Positions 42,442 to 51,044 of a stretch of DNA of 64,000 nt are shown one piece after another (position 1 is the first letter of the stretch; each line of letters begins with the position of its first letter). Source of the DNA: Saccharopolyspora elongata (GTDB taxonomy: Bacteria; Actinomycetota; Actinomycetes; Mycobacteriales; Pseudonocardiaceae); assembly GCF_004348985.1 (NCBI RefSeq), contig NZ_SMKW01000040.1, forward strand, positions 1 to 64,000. The letters are read 5' to 3'. The translations under genes were made by a program, and so were the position numbers. The notes under the pieces are model-generated. The model saw nothing but the letters and a program-made list of their open reading frames with translations, made no database searches and was not told where the DNA came from.

Positions 42442-43757
42442 AGCGCGGCGATCGCTTCGCCGAGCTCGCCCGCCGCGTCGATCGCTTCGTGCTTGCCGTC
42501 CTGCACGATCCTGTGCCCGTCGGCGATCACCACCCTGACGTCGTCGGCCCGCGCGACCGCCGGGACGGCCTCGGGCGCGACTCCGGCCAGCCGGGTCGAG
42601 CCGAGATCCACCGCCACGAAATCGGCGCGGGCACCGGCTTCGAGCCGGCCCGCGTCGGCCCAGCCCAGGGCCCGGTGCGCGGCCTCGGTGGCCATCGCCA
42701 GCAGCTCGGAGGCCGCGAAGTGCCCGCGGGTCTCGGTGTCCAGCCGCAGGTAGGACTCGACGGCCTGCACCTCCGCGAACGGATCGATCACGGAGTGCCC
42801 GTCGCTGCCGACGGAAAGCGGGCTCCCGGCGACGGCCAGCGCCGCCGCCGGGCCGATCCCGTCGGCCAGGTCGGCTTCGGTCGTCGGGCACAGGCACACC
42901 CCGGTCGCGCTACCGCCCAGCAGCGCCACGTCGGACGCGGCCAGGTGCGTGGCGTGCACCGCCGTCACGCCGGGCCCCAGCGCGCCGCGCGAGTCCAGCA
43001 GCTGGGTCGGCGTGCAACCGTGCGCCGCCAGGCACGCTTCGTTCTCGGCGCGCTGTTCGGACAGGTGCACGTGCAGCGGTGCGTCGTTCTCGCGCGCCCA
43101 GCCGGCCACTTCCGGGATCTCTCCGGCGGGCACCGCGCGGACCGAATGCAGCGCCGCACCAAGACGAACCCGGCCATCGTCCACAGTGCACCGGTCGATC
43201 CGGTCGATCCAGCTCGCCGCCGAACCGTCCGAGAAGCGCAGCTGCACGCCGTCCAGCGGCCGCCCGAAACCACCCGCCAGGTAGCACGTGTCCAGCAGGG
43301 TGAGCCGGATCCCCGCGTCCCGCGCGGCCTGCGCGAGGGCCCGGCCCATCGCGTTCGGGTCGTCGTACCGGGTGCCGTTCGCGGCGTGGTGCAGGTAGTG
43401 GAATTCGCCGACGCAGGTGATCCCGGCCAGCGCCATCTCCGCGTAGACGCCGCGGGCGAGCCGGTAGTAGCTCTCCGGGTCCAGCACCTCCGCCACCCGG
43501 TACATCTGTTCGCGCCAGGTCCAGAAGGTGCCGCGCGCGCCGTCGTCCCCGCCGCGGAGCGCGCGGTGGAACGCGTGGGAGTGCGCGTTGGCGATGCCGG
43601 GCAGCGTCATGCCCGGCAGTCGTTCGGCGTGCTCCGGCGGGTTCTGCGCGGAGCCGACGGCGGCGATGCGGCCGGCGTCGACTTCGAAGAGCACGCCCCG
43701 CTCCGGTCCGCTCGGCAGCCAGGCCCATTCGCACCAGTAGGTGGTCAACCGCCTCAC
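42432..43757 (-). CDS. hutF: N-formimidoyl-L-glutamate deiminase
   Basis: A 441-residue amidohydrolase-superfamily enzyme hydrolysing formimidoylglutamate to N-formylglutamate and ammonia. LPGIANAHSHAFHRALRG is the diagnostic HutF metal site; VHLSEQRAENEACLAAHGCT and SVGSDGHSVIDPFAEVQ supply the remaining ligands. The GTG start overlaps the upstream amidohydrolase stop (GTGA). Presence of HutF means the five-step pathway, which then needs a deformylase; no HutG homologue is in the operon, leaving the adjacent M20 hydrolase as candidate. Confidence 0.93.
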   Translation of the reverse strand: MRRLTTYWCEWAWLPSGPERGVLFEVDAGRIAAVGSAQNPPEHAERLPGMTLPGIANAHSHAFHRALRGGDDGARGTFWTWREQMYRVAEVLDPESYYRLARGVYAEMALAGITCVGEFHYLHHAANGTRYDDPNAMGRALAQAARDAGIRLTLLDTCYLAGGFGRPLDGVQLRFSDGSAASWIDRIDRCTVDDGRVRLGAALHSVRAVPAGEIPEVAGWARENDAPLHVHLSEQRAENEACLAAHGCTPTQLLDSRGALGPGVTAVHATHLAASDVALLGGSATGVCLCPTTEADLADGIGPAAALAVAGSPLSVGSDGHSVIDPFAEVQAVESYLRLDTETRGHFAASELLAMATEAAHRALGWADAGRLEAGARADFVAVDLGSTRLAGVAPEAVPAVARADDVRVVIADGHRIVQDGKHEAIDAAGELGEAIAALRS

Positions 43758-44956
43758 CCGGCCAGGTCTTCCAGGACCCGGGCGAGCGCGTGCGCGCCGG
43801 AATCGCAGTCGCCGGGCTCGGCGTGTTCCTCCGGGGCGTGGCTGATGCCGGTCGGGTTGCGCACGAAGAGCATCGCCGTCGGCACCTCGGCGGCGAGGAT
43901 TCCCGCGTCGTGCCCGGCTCCGGTCGGCAGCGCCGGGGCGTCGCCGAGCAGGCCTGCGAGCCGGTCCCGGAACGCGGCGTCGAAGTGCACGGTGTCGCCG
44001 TAGGACTCCTCCGTCACCTCGACCTGGCAGCCCTCGGATGCGGCGAATTCCGCGGCCGCCCCGGACAGGTCCTCGACCATGGACCGCGTCGACCGGTCGT
44101 CCGGCGACCGCGCGTCCAACCAGATGTCCACAGTAGACGCGATGACGTTGGTGCCACCGGGGTTCGGGACCAGCCTGCCCACCGTCGCCCGGCCGCCGTC
44201 GACGCCCGCCGCGATCCGGCGGGCTTCGAGGACCAGCCGCGACGCGGGCAGCATCGGGTCGTGGCGGTCGGCGATCAGCGTCGCGCCGGCGTGGTTCCCC
44301 TGGCCGCTGAACCGGAACCGCCACCTGCCGTGCGCCAGGATCGACGACGCGACCGCCACCGGGCGGTCCAGGTCGATCAGCCCCCGGCCCTGCTCCACGT
44401 GCAGCTCGACGAACTGCCCGATGCTCCGCAGCGCCGCGTCGTCGCGCCCCAGCCTGGCCGGGTCCGCACCGAAGGACCGCATGGCCTCGGCGAACGTCAC
44501 GCCGTTCGGGTCGCGGAGCGCGCGGGCCCGGTCCGCGTCGATGGTTCCGGCCAGCAGCCTGGAGCCCAGGCACGGCACGCCGAACCGGCCGCCCTCCTCC
44601 TCGGCGAAGACGACCACCGCGAGCGGCTTCCGGGGCGTGAAACCCCTGGCCCGCAACAGATCCACCGCGCTCAACGCGCTGACCACGCCGAGCGGGCCGT
44701 CGAACGCGCCGCCGCCGGGCACCGAGTCCAGGTGGCTGCCGGTCACCACCGCGTCATCGCCCGGCTCGCCCCACCACGCCCAGATGTTCGCGTTCTGGTC
44801 GGTGGTGACGCGCAGGCCGCGAGCCTCGGCCTGCTCGACGAACCACTCGCGCAACTCCCGCTCGGCGTCGTCGAAGACGTGCCGGGAGTACCCGCCCCGG
44901 CGCCGGTCCGCGCCGACATCGGCGATGGCCGCCATCAACTCGTTCGGTCCCGCCAC
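43754..44956 (-). CDS. M20-family amidohydrolase (allantoate/N-carbamoyl amino acid hydrolase-like)
   Basis: A 400-residue dizinc hydrolase. GSHLDSVPGGGAFDGPLGV gives the first His and bridging Asp; FAEEEGGRFG the catalytic Glu pair; FVELHVEQGRGL and GAGHDAGILA the remaining ligands. Such enzymes remove carbamoyl or similar groups from amino-acid nitrogen. Wedged between hutU and hutF and overlapping hutF by GTGA, it very likely serves histidine breakdown. Hydrolysing N-formylglutamate to glutamate and formate is the step otherwise unfilled, so it may replace HutG. That is an inference from context. GAAGGAG precedes GTG 44956. Confidence 0.88.
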   Translation of the reverse strand: MAGPNELMAAIADVGADRRRGGYSRHVFDDAERELREWFVEQAEARGLRVTTDQNANIWAWWGEPGDDAVVTGSHLDSVPGGGAFDGPLGVVSALSAVDLLRARGFTPRKPLAVVVFAEEEGGRFGVPCLGSRLLAGTIDADRARALRDPNGVTFAEAMRSFGADPARLGRDDAALRSIGQFVELHVEQGRGLIDLDRPVAVASSILAHGRWRFRFSGQGNHAGATLIADRHDPMLPASRLVLEARRIAAGVDGGRATVGRLVPNPGGTNVIASTVDIWLDARSPDDRSTRSMVEDLSGAAAEFAASEGCQVEVTEESYGDTVHFDAAFRDRLAGLLGDAPALPTGAGHDAGILAAEVPTAMLFVRNPTGISHAPEEHAEPGDCDSGAHALARVLEDLAG

Positions 44957-45010
44957 ACCCGCTCCTTCCCGAACACCCGCGTCCCGGGCAGCAACCCGTC
45001 AGTTCCAGAG

Positions 45011-45056
45011 CTCGTGAGCGTTTTGGATCGCCACAGCGATCCAAAACGCTCACGAG
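45011..45056. repeat. Perfect 21-bp-stem hairpin between hutU and the M20 gene
   Basis: Arms 45011-45031 and 45036-45056 are exact reverse complements (beginning CTCGTGAGCGTTTTGGATCG), with loop CACA. It lies inside the hut operon, 4 bp after the hutU stop on the minus strand. It could stabilise the upstream hutHU message or partly terminate it. It shares CTCGTGAGCG with the hutF-hutI repeat. Confidence 0.88.
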
Positions 45057-45059
45057 TGC

Positions 45060-46712
45060 TCAGCCGACCAGGGGCGTGCGGACACCGCGCTCGGCGGCGA
45101 CCTGCTCCGCCCGGTCGTAGCCCGCGTCGACGTGCCGGATCACGCCCATGCCCGGGTCGTTGGTCAGCACCCGCGCCAGCTTCTGCGCCGCGAGCTCGGT
45201 GCCGTCGGCGACCGTGACCTGACCCGCGTGCAGCGACCGCCCCATGCCGACGCCGCCGCCGTGGTGCAGCGACACCCACGTCGCGCCGGAGGCCGTGTTG
45301 ACCAGCGCGTTCAGCAGCGGCCAGTCCGCGACCGCGTCCGAGGTGTCGGCCATCGCCTCGGTCTCCCGGTACGGCGAGGCCACCGATCCGCAGTCCAGGT
45401 GGTCGCGGCCGAGCACCACCGGCGCAGCGAGCTCGCCGGAGGCCACCATCTCGTTGAACCGCAGGCCCGCCTCGGCGCGCTCGCCGTAGCCGAGCCAGCA
45501 GATCCGCGCGGGCAGCCCCTGGAAGGACACCCGCTCGCCGGCCAGCCGGATCCACCGCGCCAGGTGCTCGTCCTCGCCGAAGAGGTCGAGGATCGCCTGG
45601 TCGGTCTTGGCGATGTCGGCCGGGTCGCCGGACAGCGCAGCCCACCGGAACGGGCCCTTGCCCTCGCAGAACAGCGGCCGGATGTAGGCGGGCACGAAAC
45701 CCGGGTAGGCGAACGCCCGCTCGTAGCCGCCGAGCTGGGCCTCGCCGCGCAGCGAGTTGCCGTAGTCGAAGACCTCCGCGCCGCCGTCGAGGAACCCGAC
45801 CATCGCTTCCACGTGCTTGGCCATCGAATCGCGCGCCCGCTCGGTGAACTCGTCGGGCTTCTTCGCGGCGTAGTCGGCCCAGTCGTCCACGTCGACGCCC
45901 AGCGGCAGGTAGGACAGCGGGTCGTGCGCGGAGGTCTGGTCGGTCACGATGTCGGCTGGCACGCCGCGCCGCAGCATCTCGGGCAGCAGCTCGGCGGCGT
46001 TGCCGATCACCGCGACCGAGTACGCGCGCCGCGCAGCCTTGGCCACCACGGCCTTCTCGATGGCGTCGTCGAGGCTGTCGGCGACCTCGTCGAGGTAGCC
46101 GTGCCGGACGCGGCGGTGCGCGCGTTCGGCGTCGCATTCGACGACGAGCGCGACGCCCTCGTTCATCGTCACCGCCAGCGGCTGCGCGCCGCCCATGCCG
46201 CCGAGCCCGGCGGTGATGGTCAGCGTGCCAGCGAGGCTGCCGCCGAAGCGGCGGGCCGCGATCGCGCCGAACGTCTCGTAGGTGCCCTGCAGGATGCCCT
46301 GCGTGCCGATGTAGATCCACGATCCGGCGGTCATCTGGCCGTACATCATCAGGCCGAGCGCGTCGAGGCGCCGGAACTCCGGCCAGTTCGCCCAGTCGCC
46401 GACGAGGTTGGAGTTGGCGATCAGCACCCGCGGCGCCCACTCGTGGGTCTGCAGCACGCCGACCGGCTTGCCGGACTGCACGAGCAGCGTCTCGTCCTCG
46501 CGCAACGTCGTCAGTTCCCGGACGATCGCGTCGAACGACGCCCAGTTCCGCGCCGCCTTGCCGGTGCCGCCGTAGACGACGAGGTCGTCGGGCCGCTCGG
46601 CGACCTCCGGGTCGAGGTTGTTCTGCAGCATCCGCAAGGGTGCTTCGGTGCTCCAGCTCCGCGCGGTCAGCGTGCTCCCGCGCGGGGCGCGCACGGGTCG
46701 GGCTTCGCTCAT
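45060..46712 (-). CDS. hutU: Urocanate hydratase
   Basis: A 550-residue NAD-dependent enzyme adding water to urocanate to give imidazolonepropionate, step two of histidine breakdown. RMLQNNLDPEVAERPDDLVV YGG is the family N-terminus. The tightly bound NAD site is in ITAGLGGMGGAQPLAVTMNE, and the active-site region includes CEGKGPFRWAALSGDP and GGGVGMGRSLHAG. Length is normal. ATG at 46712 overlaps the hutH stop (ATGA) and GGAGGT lies upstream. Confidence 0.97.
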   Translation of the reverse strand: MSEARPVRAPRGSTLTARSWSTEAPLRMLQNNLDPEVAERPDDLVVYGGTGKAARNWASFDAIVRELTTLREDETLLVQSGKPVGVLQTHEWAPRVLIANSNLVGDWANWPEFRRLDALGLMMYGQMTAGSWIYIGTQGILQGTYETFGAIAARRFGGSLAGTLTITAGLGGMGGAQPLAVTMNEGVALVVECDAERAHRRVRHGYLDEVADSLDDAIEKAVVAKAARRAYSVAVIGNAAELLPEMLRRGVPADIVTDQTSAHDPLSYLPLGVDVDDWADYAAKKPDEFTERARDSMAKHVEAMVGFLDGGAEVFDYGNSLRGEAQLGGYERAFAYPGFVPAYIRPLFCEGKGPFRWAALSGDPADIAKTDQAILDLFGEDEHLARWIRLAGERVSFQGLPARICWLGYGERAEAGLRFNEMVASGELAAPVVLGRDHLDCGSVASPYRETEAMADTSDAVADWPLLNALVNTASGATWVSLHHGGGVGMGRSLHAGQVTVADGTELAAQKLARVLTNDPGMGVIRHVDAGYDRAEQVAAERGVRTPLVG

Positions 46713-48268
46713 GGCAACCTCCGGTCCACTGTGGAGTTCGTGAAGACGGCGGCGGTGTCGCGCACCGCGCCGGAACGGATCAGCTCTTCGGCCGCCGCGA
46801 TCTCCGGCGCGATGTGGCGATCGGGGCCGGGGCCCGGGACGCGGGTGCGCAGCAGGTCCCGCACGGCGCCGGTGGCCGGGCCCGGCCGCAGCGGCGCGCG
46901 CAGGTCGAGGGCGCGGGCGGCGGTGAGCAGCTCGACGGCGAGCACGGTCGTCAGGCCGTCGATGGCGCGGCGGAGCTTGCGGGCCGCCGACCAGCCCATC
47001 GACACGTGGTCCTCCTGCATCGCGCTGGTCGGGATGGAGTCGACCGACGCGGGCACGGCGAGCCGCTTCAGCTCGGCGACGAGGCCCGCCTGCGTGTAGT
47101 GGGCGATCATGTGCCCGGAGTCCACGCCCGGGTCGTCGGCGAGGAACGCGGGCAGCCCGTGCGAGCGCGCGACGTCGAGCATCCGGTCGGTGCGGCGTTC
47201 GGACATGCTGGCGACGTCGGCCAGCGGGATGGCCAGGAAGTCCAGCGCATAGGCCAGCGGCGCGCCGTGGAAGTTGCCGTTGGACTCGACCCGGCCATCG
47301 TCGAGGACCACCGGGTTGTCGATGGCGGCCGCGAGCTCCCGGTCGGCCACGGCCTCGGCGTGGGCGAGGGTGTCCCGCGCCCCGCCGTGCACCTGCGGCG
47401 CGCAGCGCAGCGAGTACGCGTCCTGCACGCGCGTGCAGTCGGGGCCCCGGTGGCTCGCCATGATCGGCGAGTCCGCCAGCAGCGCCGACATTCGCGCCGC
47501 GGACACCGCCTGCCCCGGGTACGGGCGCAGGCGCTGGAGGTCGGCGGCGAACACCCGGTCGGTGCCCAGCAGCGCCTCCACGCTCATCGCCGCGGTCACA
47601 TCGGCCACGTCCAGCAGCGCGGACAGGTCGTGCAGCGCGAGCACCAGCATGCCGAGCATGCCGTCGGTGCCGTTGGTCAGCGCCAGGCCTTCCTTCTCCA
47701 CCAGCACGACCGGCTCGATCCCGGCGTCGGCCAGCGCTTCGGCGGCCGGGCGGAGCCGCCCCGATCCGTCGAAGGCGTCGCCTTCGCCGGTGAGCGCGAG
47801 CGCGACGGACGCCAGCGGCGCGAGGTCGCCGGAGCAGCCGAGGGAGCCGTGCGCGTGCACCACCGGCACGATGCCCGCGTTGAGCATCGCCGCCAGCGCG
47901 TGCGCGGTTTCCAGGCGGACGCCGGTGCGCCCGGTGGCGATCGTGTGCAGCCGCAGCAGCATCTGCGCCCGCACCACCTCCGGCTCCACCGCCGGGCCGG
48001 CGCCGGCCGCGTGCGACCGGACGAAGGACTGCTGCAGGGCCGCGCGCCGGTCGGCCGGGATGTGCCGCACGGCCAGCGCCCCGAAGCCGGTCGACACCCC
48101 GTAGGTGGGGCGCTTCTCGGCGGCGAGGGCCTCGATGTGCTTGCGCGTCGCGACGATGCCCTGTTCGGCGAGCTGGGTCAGTTCCACCCGCGTCGCGGCG
48201 CGCGCGACGGCCACGACCTGCTCGCGGTGCAACGGCTCCGGACCAACATTCAGCATGTCGTCCTGCAT
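46709..48268 (-). CDS. hutH: Histidine ammonia-lyase
   Basis: A 519-residue MIO enzyme deaminating L-histidine to urocanate, the entry step of the hut pathway. The MIO prosthetic group forms from residues 145-147 in GSLGCSGDLAPLA; here Cys replaces the usual Ala before Ser146-Gly147, a variant allowed in the family signature. YGVSTGFG (56-63) is also typical. GGAGAT sits very close to ATG 48268, so ATG 48256 is an alternative start. It is the first gene of the hut operon, divergent from the IclR gene. Confidence 0.96.
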   Translation of the reverse strand: MQDDMLNVGPEPLHREQVVAVARAATRVELTQLAEQGIVATRKHIEALAAEKRPTYGVSTGFGALAVRHIPADRRAALQQSFVRSHAAGAGPAVEPEVVRAQMLLRLHTIATGRTGVRLETAHALAAMLNAGIVPVVHAHGSLGCSGDLAPLASVALALTGEGDAFDGSGRLRPAAEALADAGIEPVVLVEKEGLALTNGTDGMLGMLVLALHDLSALLDVADVTAAMSVEALLGTDRVFAADLQRLRPYPGQAVSAARMSALLADSPIMASHRGPDCTRVQDAYSLRCAPQVHGGARDTLAHAEAVADRELAAAIDNPVVLDDGRVESNGNFHGAPLAYALDFLAIPLADVASMSERRTDRMLDVARSHGLPAFLADDPGVDSGHMIAHYTQAGLVAELKRLAVPASVDSIPTSAMQEDHVSMGWSAARKLRRAIDGLTTVLAVELLTAARALDLRAPLRPGPATGAVRDLLRTRVPGPGPDRHIAPEIAAAEELIRSGAVRDTAAVFTNSTVDRRLP

Positions 48269-48360
48269 ATCTCCATACCAGCGCGACGGCGCTACCGGCA
48301 GAAGCCCGGATGGGGTGAGAATGTCTGGAATACGAGACCGGAACCCGATTGGAGGCGGTC
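48269..48360. promoter_or_regulatory. hutH/iclR divergent promoter region
   Basis: 92 bp separate the divergent genes, so promoters and operator must lie here. TGTCTGGAATACGAGACC (48323-48340) has GTCT/AGAC half-arms and is the best visible candidate for the IclR site, but the symmetry is weak. Confidence 0.4.
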
Positions 48361-49152
48361 GTGGGCGGTAGCAGCGACGTGCCGGCGCTGCGGCGCGGGC
48401 TGGCCATCCTGCGGGTCCTCGCGGGCCGCGCCGGGCCGGTGTCGGCCGGGGTCATCGCCCGCGACCTGGACCTGCCCAGGTCGACGACCTACCACCTGCT
48501 GGCCGAGCTGGTCGCCGCCGGCTTCGTGACCCACCTGCCGGAGGAGCGGCGCTACGGGCTGGGCATGGCGGCCTTCGAGCTCGGCTCCGCCTACCTGCGC
48601 CACGACCCGCTGGAACGCCTCGCCGGGCCGCTGCTGCGGCGGCTGGTGGACCAGGTCGGCCGCACCGCGCACCTGGGCGTCCTGCACGGCGGCGAGTCGC
48701 TGTACCTGATCAAGGAGCGGCCGTCGCAGCCGCAGACGCTGGTCACCGACGTGGGCGTCCGGTTGCCCGCGCAGCTGACGGCGTCCGGGCGCGCGATGCT
48801 CGCGCACCTGCCCGCCGCGCACGTGCGCGCGCTCCTGCCGTCCAGCGAACGGTTCGTGCTGCGCACCGACCGGGGCCCGCGGAACCTGCCCGAACTGCGC
48901 CGGCTGCTCGCGGCGGAGCGCCGCCGCGGCTGGGCGGTGGAGGACGGCTTCGTGACGGCGGGCTTCGCCTCGGTGGCGTGCGCGGTGTTCGACCACGGCG
49001 CCCGCCCCATCGCGGCGATCAGCGTGACGTTCCGCCACTTCTGCGACACCCCGGGCGGCGAACCCTGCGCCGAGACCTGGCCGGACCTGGCCTCCCAGGT
49101 CCACCACGCGGCAACGGAGCTGACCACCAGAATCAGCGGCCGCACCGCCTGA
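48361..49152 (+). CDS. IclR-family regulator of the hut operon
   Basis: A 263-residue IclR protein. The winged helix has ALRRGLAILRVLAGRAGPVS, then AGVIARDLDLPRSTTYHLLA ELVAAGFV. The C-terminal effector domain includes GRTAHLGVLHGGESLYLIKE and RLPAQLTASGRAMLAHLPA. GTG at 48361 with GGAGG six bases upstream is preferred over TTG 48349. It diverges from hutH with 92 bp between, so it is most likely the urocanate- or histidine-responsive repressor of hut. The inducer is inferred. Confidence 0.9.
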   Translation: MGGSSDVPALRRGLAILRVLAGRAGPVSAGVIARDLDLPRSTTYHLLAELVAAGFVTHLPEERRYGLGMAAFELGSAYLRHDPLERLAGPLLRRLVDQVGRTAHLGVLHGGESLYLIKERPSQPQTLVTDVGVRLPAQLTASGRAMLAHLPAAHVRALLPSSERFVLRTDRGPRNLPELRRLLAAERRRGWAVEDGFVTAGFASVACAVFDHGARPIAAISVTFRHFCDTPGGEPCAETWPDLASQVHHAATELTTRISGRTA

Positions 49153-49482
49153 GCGGACGCCCAGTCCGGGCAGCCACCGGGACGATTTCGCGCGAAATCA
49201 ACACCCGGCACGCGTGACGCCCGCCCCAGGCGAACGCACCCGATCTGCAGCGGCGCGTCCGCGCTGCCTGGTGCGGAGTGAACGGCCTGCTCGCCACGAT
49301 AGATGAGGTGAACAGGCCGTTCGCCTCATCCACCGACGCCAGTGAGTACCAGCCGGGATGGGGTGAACGGACCGTTCGTCCCGATAGACGAGGTGAACAG
49401 GCCGTTCGCTTTGCCTCTCCGAAGGCACACCACATCCACACCAGCCGCTATACCAGCCGAAGGCTCACGCCCAGGTGAAATG
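49153..49482. repeat. TTTCGCGCGAAA palindrome and GTGAACRG dyads
   Basis: The 330-bp gap between convergent iclR and the osmoprotectant operon has no gene. A perfect 16-bp palindrome GATTTCGCGCGAAATC lies at 49184-49199. Two composite units follow (about 49275-49330 and 49362-49412), each GTGAACGG-NCC-G/TTCG, then CGATAGAYGAG, then GTGAACAGGCCGTTCGC. GAACGGACCGTTC inside the second is a perfect 6-bp dyad with a central A. Likely terminator-like or protein-binding repeats. Confidence 0.8.
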
Positions 49483-50364
49483 TCAGAGGCCGGCCGAGGC
49501 GACGAATTCCTTGGCGACGTCCGCCGGGTTGGCCTTCTCGACCTCCAGCTTGCGGTTGAGCTCCGTGAGCTTGTCCGTGTCGAGGGCCCGGGACACCTTG
49601 TTCAGGGCCTCCACCTGCTGCGGGGTCAGCTTCCCCTTGTGCACCAGCGGAACCACGTTCTGCGCCGGGAACATGTTCTTCGGGTCGTCCAGTTTCACCA
49701 GGTTGTTCGCCGCGATCTGCGACGAGGTGGTGAACAGGTTCGCCACCTGGATCTGCCCGGCGGTCAACGCGTTCACCGTGATGGTGCCCGCCTCCACGGG
49801 GCGGATCTCCTTGAACCGGCAGCCGTAGTCCTCCGCGATCTTGGTCTCCCAGCGGGACTTCCACTCCGCGGGCGCGCCGAGCACGAACTCGCCGCAGCGC
49901 GGCCCGAGGTCAGCCATCGAGCGCACCCCGGTGCCCGCGGTGGCCGCGGTGACGGTCAGCACGTCGGAGTCCTCCGCCGGGGACTGCTCCAGCAGCTCCA
50001 TCTCACCCGGCACGGCCTTCTTCAGCTGGTCGTAGACCTGCTGGGTCTCGGTCGCCGGCGACTGCGGGTCCAGGTACTGCAGCAGGTTGCCGGTGTAGTC
50101 GGGGACCACCGCCAGCTCACCGTTGCGCACCGCGTTCACGTAGAACTCCCGGGCGCCGATGCGCGGGCGGGTCTCCACCTCGGCACCGGTGGTCTTCAGC
50201 GCCTCGGCGTAGACGTGCATCAGCAGCTCGCTCTCGGCGAAGTCCGCCGAGCCGACCACCAGCGCGCCACCGGCGGCGTCCCGGTTGGCCTGCAACGGAT
50301 CCTGCGAACCGCAGCCGGTCAGCAGCAGCGCCGCCGCGGCGGCGCACACCAGCAACCGCTTCAT
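49483..50364 (-). CDS. Osmoprotectant ABC transporter substrate-binding lipoprotein
   Basis: A 293-residue OpuAC/ProX-like lipoprotein binding glycine betaine, choline or related quaternary amines. Signal peptide MKRLLVCAAAAALLLTGC ends in a lipobox (LTGC) with Cys18 as lipidation site. VGSADFAESELLMHVYAEAL and DYTGNLLQYLD are typical of the QAT-binding fold. ATG at 50364 has GGAGG upstream and overlaps the previous stop. It is the last gene of a four-gene operon with ATPase and two permeases. Confidence 0.9.
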   Translation of the reverse strand: MKRLLVCAAAAALLLTGCGSQDPLQANRDAAGGALVVGSADFAESELLMHVYAEALKTTGAEVETRPRIGAREFYVNAVRNGELAVVPDYTGNLLQYLDPQSPATETQQVYDQLKKAVPGEMELLEQSPAEDSDVLTVTAATAGTGVRSMADLGPRCGEFVLGAPAEWKSRWETKIAEDYGCRFKEIRPVEAGTITVNALTAGQIQVANLFTTSSQIAANNLVKLDDPKNMFPAQNVVPLVHKGKLTPQQVEALNKVSRALDTDKLTELNRKLEVEKANPADVAKEFVASAGL

Positions 50365-51044
50365 CAATCCTTACCTCCTCGTCGGGCGGCCAGCACCAGA
50401 CCGCGCGGCACCAACAGCCGGGTCGCGCCGGCCAACACCAGGTCGAGCAGGACCGCGAGCACCGCGATGACGATCGCGGCCGAGGCCATCTGCGCGTAGT
50501 TGCTGATCTTCAGCCCGTCCAGCAGGATCCGCCCCAGCCCGCCGAGCCCGACGTAGGCGGCGACGGCCGCGGTGGCGACCACCTGCAGCATCGCGCTGCG
50601 CACCCCGCCGAGCAGCAGCGGCAGCGCGGTCGGCAGCTCCACCTGCCACAGCCGCTGCATCGGCGCCATGCCCATGCCCTTGGCCGCGTCGACCGCGTCG
50701 GCGGGCGCGTTGCGGACCCCGGCGTAGGCGCCGGAGAGGATCGCCGGGATGGCGAGGATGACCAGCCCGGCCAGCGCCGGGCCTTCCCCGAGCCCGAATC
50801 CCAGCACCAGCAGCGTCACCACGCCCAGCGTCGGCAGCGCCCGCATCGCGTTGCTGATCCCCACCACGAACACCGCGCCGCGCCCGGTGTGTCCGATGTA
50901 GACACCCAGCGGGACGGCCACCACGGACGCGACGGCGACCGAGAGCACGCAGTAGTACAGGTGCAGCAGGGTTTGCGCCGCGATGCCGCCCGGCCCCGTC
51001 CAGTGCGCCGGGTCGGTCAGCCAGGCGATCAGCGAGCCGATCAC
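50364..51044 (-). CDS. Osmoprotectant ABC transporter permease 2
   Basis: A 226-residue inner-membrane permease with five to six hydrophobic helices and the coupling-loop signature ADAVDAAKGMGMAPMQRLWQ VELPTALP of the BPD superfamily. GTG at 51044 overlaps the stop of permease 1 (GTGA), and its own stop overlaps the lipoprotein start (TGATG). It pairs with permease 1 to form the heterodimeric channel. Confidence 0.9.
   Translation of the reverse strand: MIGSLIAWLTDPAHWTGPGGIAAQTLLHLYYCVLSVAVASVVAVPLGVYIGHTGRGAVFVVGISNAMRALPTLGVVTLLVLGFGLGEGPALAGLVILAIPAILSGAYAGVRNAPADAVDAAKGMGMAPMQRLWQVELPTALPLLLGGVRSAMLQVVATAAVAAYVGLGGLGRILLDGLKISNYAQMASAAIVIAVLAVLLDLVLAGATRLLVPRGLVLAARRGGKD

Noticed and set aside
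49362..49412. GAAC...GTTC dyads as LexA SOS boxes
   Set aside because: The half-sites are separated by five bases, not the four of the actinobacterial GAAC-N4-GTTC box, and they lie between convergent gene ends rather than at a promoter.
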